From Planctomycetota bacterium (lineage in GTDB: Bacteria > Planctomycetota > Phycisphaerae > Sedimentisphaerales > Anaerobacaceae): a DNA stretch of 9,155 bases. The position numbers and the translations under genes are program-made. The notes beneath the pieces are model-generated. The model was given only the letters and a program-made list of their open reading frames with translations. It had not been told where the DNA came from and did not search any database. The stretch covers positions 1-9,155 of the forward strand of contig JAPLMV010000311.1 of NCBI GenBank assembly GCA_026386835.1. Reading direction: 5' to 3'. Positions 5,110 through 9,155 of this stretch are shown here, in pieces; positions within the stretch are counted from its first letter, which is position 1, and the number at the start of each line of letters is the position of its first letter.

Positions 5110-7689
5110 ATGAAATTCGACAAATTTACACTTAAAGCACAGGAGGCACTGGCGACCGCTCAGCAGATTGCGATGGCTAAATCGCATACGGTACTTGCGC
5201 CGCTGCATTTGTTAAGTGCTATTCTCGAGGACGACAACGGCATAGCAGTTATGATTTTGAAAAAAATCGGTGCTAACATCTCACGCATCAGGGAAATGAC
5301 CGAGGCAGAACTCAGGCGTATTGCGCAGGGGACGAGCGGCGGACAAATTATGCCTGAGCCCGCTTTCAACCAGATAGTTCTCGATGCACAAAACCGCGCC
5401 GACAAAATTGGCGATGAATACCTCAGCGTCGAACATTTATTCCTGTCGCTTGCCTCGATACAAAGTGACGCCAAAGAAATTTTGCGTCTTAATTCAGTTA
5501 GTCCCGAGCAAATCGAAAATGCCTTGAAGGAAATCCGGGGCGGCGAAAAAATAACAGACCAGAATCCAGAGGAGAAATACAAGGCACTCGAGCGTTACGG
5601 TATTGACCTTTTGGAAATGGCGAGAAAAGGCAAACTGGACCCTGTTATCGGCAGGGATGAGGAAATAAGGCGGTGTATGCAGGTACTTAACCGGCGGACG
5701 AAAAATAATCCGGTGCTTATAGGCGAGCCGGGCGTTGGAAAAACCGCTATCGTTGAAGGTCTTGCCCAGCGGATTGTTGCAGGCGATGTCCCGACGGGAC
5801 TGAAAAATAAAAGGGTCGTCGCTCTCGATATGGGAGCTTTGATTGCAGGCACCAAATTCAGAGGCGAATTTGAGGACAGGTTCAAGGCCGTATTGAAAGA
5901 GGTTATTGCCGCCGATGGACAAATCATTCTTTTCATCGATGAATTGCACACCATCGTCGGCGCAGGCAAGGCCGAAGGCGCCGTCGATGCGGGCAATCTG
6001 CTAAAACCCTCGCTTGCACGAGGTGAACTTCTCTGCATAGGCGCGACCACGATTGATGAATATCGAAAATATATAGAAAAGGATGCGGCACTCGAGAGGC
6101 GTTTTCAGCCGATTACGATTGCCCCGCCGACTGTCGAAGAAACAATAGCCATACTTCGAGGTTTAAAAGACCGCTACGATACACACCATGGCGTCAGGAT
6201 TACCGATGCTGCGCTTGTGGCGGCTGCGACTTTGTCAAACCGCTATATAACAGACCGCTGGTTGCCAGATAAAGCGATTGACCTGATAGATGAAGCGGCA
6301 TCCAAACTGCGAATAGAAAACGACTCGCTGCCGTCCGGGCTGGACGACATCAGGCGAAAAATAGTCCAACTGCAGATTGAGCGCGAGGCATTGAAAAAGG
6401 AAAACGACACCGCGAGCAAAGAGCGATTGAAAAATACCGAAAAGGAATTAAACAAACTTCAAAAACAGAATAAGGAGCTTACATCGCAATGGGAAGCCGG
6501 GAAGAAGGAAATCGACCTGATAAAACAATTGAAGGAAAAAATCGAACAGGTACAGAACCAGTTTGAGGCTGCCCAGCGCAAAGGCGACCTTGAAACAGCA
6601 GCCAGGCTCAAATACAGTACGATAACCGACCTGAAGAAGGAGCTTGAAGAAAAAGAAGCACAGCTTTCAAAATCCGAAAAAGGCATTATCAGCAACGAGG
6701 TTACCGAAGAGCAGATTGCCCAGGTTGTATCCAAGTGGAGCGGCGTGCCTGTGGCGAGGTTACTCAGCGGCGAGCGGCAGAAATTAATGAAGATGGAGGA
6801 TGCGATTCGGCTGCGGGTTGTCGGCCAGGATGAGGCGGTTGTCGCACTTTGCAATGCGGTACGCAGAAATCGGGCAGGTCTCGGCGACCCGAATCGTCCG
6901 ATAGGGACATTCCTTTTCCTGGGCCCAACAGGCGTGGGCAAGACTGAACTCTCAAAGGCGCTTGCTGATTTTCTCTTTAATGATGCCAATGCGATGGTTC
7001 GAATCGATATGAGCGAATTTATGGAGCATCATTCCGTTGCCCGGCTTATCGGCGCTCCGCCCGGCTATGTCGGTTATGAAGAGGGCGGTCGGCTCACAGA
7101 AGCCGTGCGGCGAAAACCGTATTCGGTAATTTTGCTGGATGAAATTGAAAAGGCGCACCCTGATGTCTTCAATGTCCTGCTTCAGGTCTTTGACGATGGT
7201 CGATTGACCGATGGCAAGGGTCGAACGGTCGATTTCAAGAATACCGTCATAATTATGACAAGCAACATTGCTGGCCATAAAATTCAGGAGCTGACCGAGC
7301 AATCGGGCTCCGACTGGGAAATAGAAGCACATGTCAAAGACGCTCTCAAGTCGCATTTCAAACCTGAATTTCTGAATCGCATCGATGAGACGATTGTCTT
7401 TCACATGTTAAGCAGGGACGACTTGAAAAAGATTGTCGATATTCAGCTTAAGTACCTTGCAGGGCGTTTGAATGCCCGCAAGCTCGAAGTCGAATTTACC
7501 GACAATGCACGCAAGCAGATTATGGATGAGGGCTACGACCCTTCCTTTGGCGCAAGACCCCTTAAGCGAACGATTCAGCAGCGGCTGGAAAATCCGCTTG
7601 CCTCGGAATTGCTCGCCGGAAAATTCACCGAAGGCGACAAAATTAAAATCGATGCCGATGGCAGAAAATTCATATTCGAAAAGGTTTGA
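5110..7689 (+). CDS. clpB: ClpB protein disaggregase (Hsp104/ClpB AAA+ ATPase)
   Basis: A hexameric cytoplasmic chaperone that pulls polypeptides out of aggregates with DnaK/DnaJ/GrpE. The 859-residue length is normal. Domains in order: Clp_N double repeat (1-145); NBD1 with Walker A GEPGVGKT (205-212), Walker B ILFIDELH (273-280) and tandem arginines ERRF (329-332); the coiled-coil M domain (about 408-530, very rich in Lys/Glu), which separates ClpB from ClpA and ClpC lineages; NBD2 with Walker A GPTGVGKTE (605-613), pore loop GYVGYEEGG (652-660) and Walker B VILLDEIEKAH (673-683); and the sensor-2 motif GARPLKR (814-820). The NBD1 pore loop reads GTKFRGEF with Phe at 250 where E. coli has Tyr, a conservative aromatic change. 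There is no ClpP-binding IGF/L-type loop that I can recognise. ATG at 5110 has AAAAGG 9 nt upstream. It appears monocistronic, driven by the sigma-54-like promoter, and its stop is 5 bp from the convergent purQ stop. Confidence 0.97.
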   Translation: MKFDKFTLKAQEALATAQQIAMAKSHTVLAPLHLLSAILEDDNGIAVMILKKIGANISRIREMTEAELRRIAQGTSGGQIMPEPAFNQIVLDAQNRADKIGDEYLSVEHLFLSLASIQSDAKEILRLNSVSPEQIENALKEIRGGEKITDQNPEEKYKALERYGIDLLEMARKGKLDPVIGRDEEIRRCMQVLNRRTKNNPVLIGEPGVGKTAIVEGLAQRIVAGDVPTGLKNKRVVALDMGALIAGTKFRGEFEDRFKAVLKEVIAADGQIILFIDELHTIVGAGKAEGAVDAGNLLKPSLARGELLCIGATTIDEYRKYIEKDAALERRFQPITIAPPTVEETIAILRGLKDRYDTHHGVRITDAALVAAATLSNRYITDRWLPDKAIDLIDEAASKLRIENDSLPSGLDDIRRKIVQLQIEREALKKENDTASKERLKNTEKELNKLQKQNKELTSQWEAGKKEIDLIKQLKEKIEQVQNQFEAAQRKGDLETAARLKYSTITDLKKELEEKEAQLSKSEKGIISNEVTEEQIAQVVSKWSGVPVARLLSGERQKLMKMEDAIRLRVVGQDEAVVALCNAVRRNRAGLGDPNRPIGTFLFLGPTGVGKTELSKALADFLFNDANAMVRIDMSEFMEHHSVARLIGAPPGYVGYEEGGRLTEAVRRKPYSVILLDEIEKAHPDVFNVLLQVFDDGRLTDGKGRTVDFKNTVIIMTSNIAGHKIQELTEQSGSDWEIEAHVKDALKSHFKPEFLNRIDETIVFHMLSRDDLKKIVDIQLKYLAGRLNARKLEVEFTDNARKQIMDEGYDPSFGARPLKRTIQQRLENPLASELLAGKFTEGDKIKIDADGRKFIFEKV

Positions 7690-7694
7690 TGGAA

Positions 7695-8480
7695 TCAGAA
7701 ATGTTCTTTGATGTATTTGACGGCATTATTGAATATGGTCATTCCGTCAGCATCAACTTTGTTTTTTAATCGGCACCATCTCGGATGCTGGGTAGGCCTT
7801 ACAAATCTTTCCGGGTGCGGCATCAGCCCCAGTACTCTGCCTGTCGTGTCGGTAAGGCTTGCAATCGAGGCCATCGAGCCGTTTGGGTTAATCGGGAATG
7901 GGCCTTCGCTGCTATTTTCATCGACATACTTAAATGCGATGTGGCCGTCCGATTTTAATTTATCAAGCGTTGCTGCATCTTTTGTAACGACCTTGCCCTC
8001 GCCGTGTGCTATCGGCAGATAGATTTGCCTGTCCTGTTCGATAAAGACGCATTTTTTTGTCTGCGGGGCAAGATATACCCATCTATCCTCAAATCTGCCG
8101 CTGTCGTTATTGGTTATGGTAACATTTTCCTGCCTTTTACTCGAATCGTTGCCGGGCAGTATGCCGGTTTTGACGAGCACCTGAAAACCGTTGCAGATAC
8201 CTAGTATCAGTTTGCCGTCGTCGATAAATTTTCGCAGCGCCTCCGAGAGGTGATGGATAATTTGGTTGGCAAGTATCTTGCCAGCAGCAGCGTCATCGCC
8301 GTAACTAAAACCGCCCGGTATGACTAATATCTCGAAGCCATCGAGCAGTTGCTTATCTTCTATGACCCTGTTTATATGAATACGCTGGGCCGATGCCCCT
8401 GCCAGTTCGAGTGCGTACTGGGTTTCCATATCGCAATTTATCCCCGCCGCCCGCAATACAATCGCTTTTACTTCTTTCAT
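7695..8480 (-). CDS. purQ: Phosphoribosylformylglycinamidine synthase glutaminase subunit PurQ
   Basis: A class I glutamine amidotransferase that releases ammonia from glutamine for PurL, which converts FGAR to FGAM with ATP in the fourth step of de novo purine synthesis. It is 261 residues, in the upper range for a stand-alone PurQ. Visible features: the N-terminal RAAGINCDMET (10-20), the oxyanion loop PGGFSYGDD (55-63), nucleophile C96 in GICNGFQ (94-100), and H222/E224 of the triad in MPHPERF (220-226). The ATG at 8480 is preceded by AAAGG (plus-strand 8487-8491) at 6 nt, and this ribosome-binding site overlaps the purL stop codon, so the two subunits are probably translationally coupled. 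Organisms with this arrangement usually use PurS or an extended PurL; no purS is in view. The 3' end converges on clpB with no terminator hairpin between them. Confidence 0.95.
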   Translation of the reverse strand: MKEVKAIVLRAAGINCDMETQYALELAGASAQRIHINRVIEDKQLLDGFEILVIPGGFSYGDDAAAGKILANQIIHHLSEALRKFIDDGKLILGICNGFQVLVKTGILPGNDSSKRQENVTITNNDSGRFEDRWVYLAPQTKKCVFIEQDRQIYLPIAHGEGKVVTKDAATLDKLKSDGHIAFKYVDENSSEGPFPINPNGSMASIASLTDTTGRVLGLMPHPERFVRPTQHPRWCRLKNKVDADGMTIFNNAVKYIKEHF

Positions 8481-8489
8481 CTTTTACCT

Positions 8490-9155
8490 TTACCATTTAA
8501 ACGTCTTCTGCCACGCCTGTTTCATTGTATTTATATCGAGATTGACGACAGTTTTGCCATCCTGAGTTTTTATCACAAGCGATTTATCCTGCGTTACTTT
8601 GCCGATTTGCCCAAAGGGCAGGTTGAGCATCAATTTTGCAAATGCATCGTAATTTTCCGGCTCAACTTCCACGATGTATCTGCTGTTGGATTCACTGAAC
8701 AATTGCTGGTCAGCCCGCAGGCAATCGGAGCTTTTCGGCAGACCACGCAAATCCGCTTCAATGCCGAGACCGCCCGCAAAGGCCATTTCCGCAAGAGCGA
8801 CAGCCAGGCCGCCCTCGGAGCAGTCGTGACAACTGACTATGAGTCCCTTGTCTATCGAAACGGAAATCTTTTGAGCGATTTTAGGAGCGGTTTTCAGGTC
8901 TAATTGGGGGACATTTGCGCCGAGCAGGTCTTTGATTTTGTAATAGTGCGAACCGCCCAGTTCATTTTTCGTTTCACCGACGATAAAAAGCATATTGCCC
9001 GGCTTTTTGGCATCCATCGTTATGCACTTATTCACATCATCGACTGTCGATATTGCACTTATAAGAAGCGTCGCAGGGATTGAAATCACCGAGCCGTCCT
9101 CGCAGCGGAATTCATTGTTCAGCGAATCCTTGCCCGAGATAAACGGCGACTGATA
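8490..9155 (-). CDS. purL: Phosphoribosylformylglycinamidine synthase PurL, C-terminal part (runs off window)
   Basis: The last 221 codons of purL; the frame stays open to the window edge, so the 5' end lies beyond 9155. The visible piece belongs to the second ATP-binding half of the AIRS/PurM-like fold. It starts in SPFISGKDSLNNEF, then carries SCHDCSEGGLAVALAEMAF, the conserved C-terminal PurL motif, GLGIEADL, and FSESNSRYIVEV near the substrate-binding region. The protein ends in KTFKW 9 nt before purQ. The GKDSLNNE signature differs from the GGNVSxYNE of the short B. subtilis PurL, so this is likely the longer split-type PurL that works with a separate PurQ. The GTG at 9089 is not the true start, because the motif-rich frame continues upstream of it. 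Confidence 0.93.
   Translation of the reverse strand, partial: YQSPFISGKDSLNNEFRCEDGSVISIPATLLISAISTVDDVNKCITMDAKKPGNMLFIVGETKNELGGSHYYKIKDLLGANVPQLDLKTAPKIAQKISVSIDKGLIVSCHDCSEGGLAVALAEMAFAGGLGIEADLRGLPKSSDCLRADQQLFSESNSRYIVEVEPENYDAFAKLMLNLPFGQIGKVTQDKSLVIKTQDGKTVVNLDINTMKQAWQKTFKW

Noticed and set aside
5494..6050. Two overlapping minus-strand frames of 151 codons inside clpB
   Set aside because: They are antisense to NBD1 of ClpB, where codon bias keeps the opposite strand open; no domain is recognisable.
6459..6989. Minus-strand Ser/Phe-rich frame of 176 codons inside clpB
   Set aside because: The composition is the reverse complement of the Lys/Glu-rich coiled coil, a typical artefact.
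8349..8903. Plus-strand frame of 184 codons across purQ and purL
   Set aside because: It crosses the boundary of two real minus-strand genes and has no family features.

Overview
The window looks like chromosomal DNA from a free-living bacterium of moderate GC (mid-to-upper 40s % by eye). My tentative placement is the Planctomycetota, near the anaerobic Phycisphaerae/Sedimentisphaera side. This rests on the overall feel of the proteins (the RAAGxNCD start of PurQ, the SGKDSLNNE type of PurL, the KamA/ATP-grasp/GNAT neighbourhood) and on a near-consensus sigma-54 promoter. No marker gene fixes the taxonomy. I see no IS element, CRISPR array or phage gene.

Positions 1-4595 hold a tight four-gene plus-strand operon. 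It encodes a lysine 2,3-aminomutase-type radical SAM/PLP enzyme (114-1502), a D-Ala-D-Ala-ligase-like ATP-grasp enzyme (1534-2523), a second ATP-grasp enzyme fused to a C-terminal GNAT acetyltransferase (2525-4066), and a DksA/TraR-family regulator (4086-4595). Gaps between genes are 31, 1 and 19 nt. The first three form a plausible pathway: make beta-lysine, ligate it to another amino acid or carboxylate in one or two ATP-dependent steps, and N-acetylate the product. By analogy with N-acetyl-beta-lysine and N-acetylglutaminylglutamine amide, the product could be a compatible solute, but this is inference. The leader of the operon (43-97) can fold as an H-type pseudoknot ending just before the ribosome-binding site of the first gene.

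Positions 4596-5109 are intergenic. They contain a possible 54-codon membrane-peptide ORF (4618-4782), two adjacent perfect palindromes (4751-4764 and 4768-4783), and a minus-strand CAU-anticodon tRNA (4788-4861) whose acceptor stem fits the lysidine-modified tRNA-Ile2 better than tRNA-Met. Ahead of clpB lie a 13-bp palindrome (4965-4977) and a sigma-54 -24/-12 element (5043-5059).

Positions 5110-7689 encode the ClpB disaggregase on the plus strand. It converges, with only 5 bp between stops, on a minus-strand purine cluster: purQ (7695-8480), preceded in transcription by the 3' end of purL (8490-9155), which runs off the window. PurQ supplies ammonia to PurL for the fourth step of de novo IMP synthesis.
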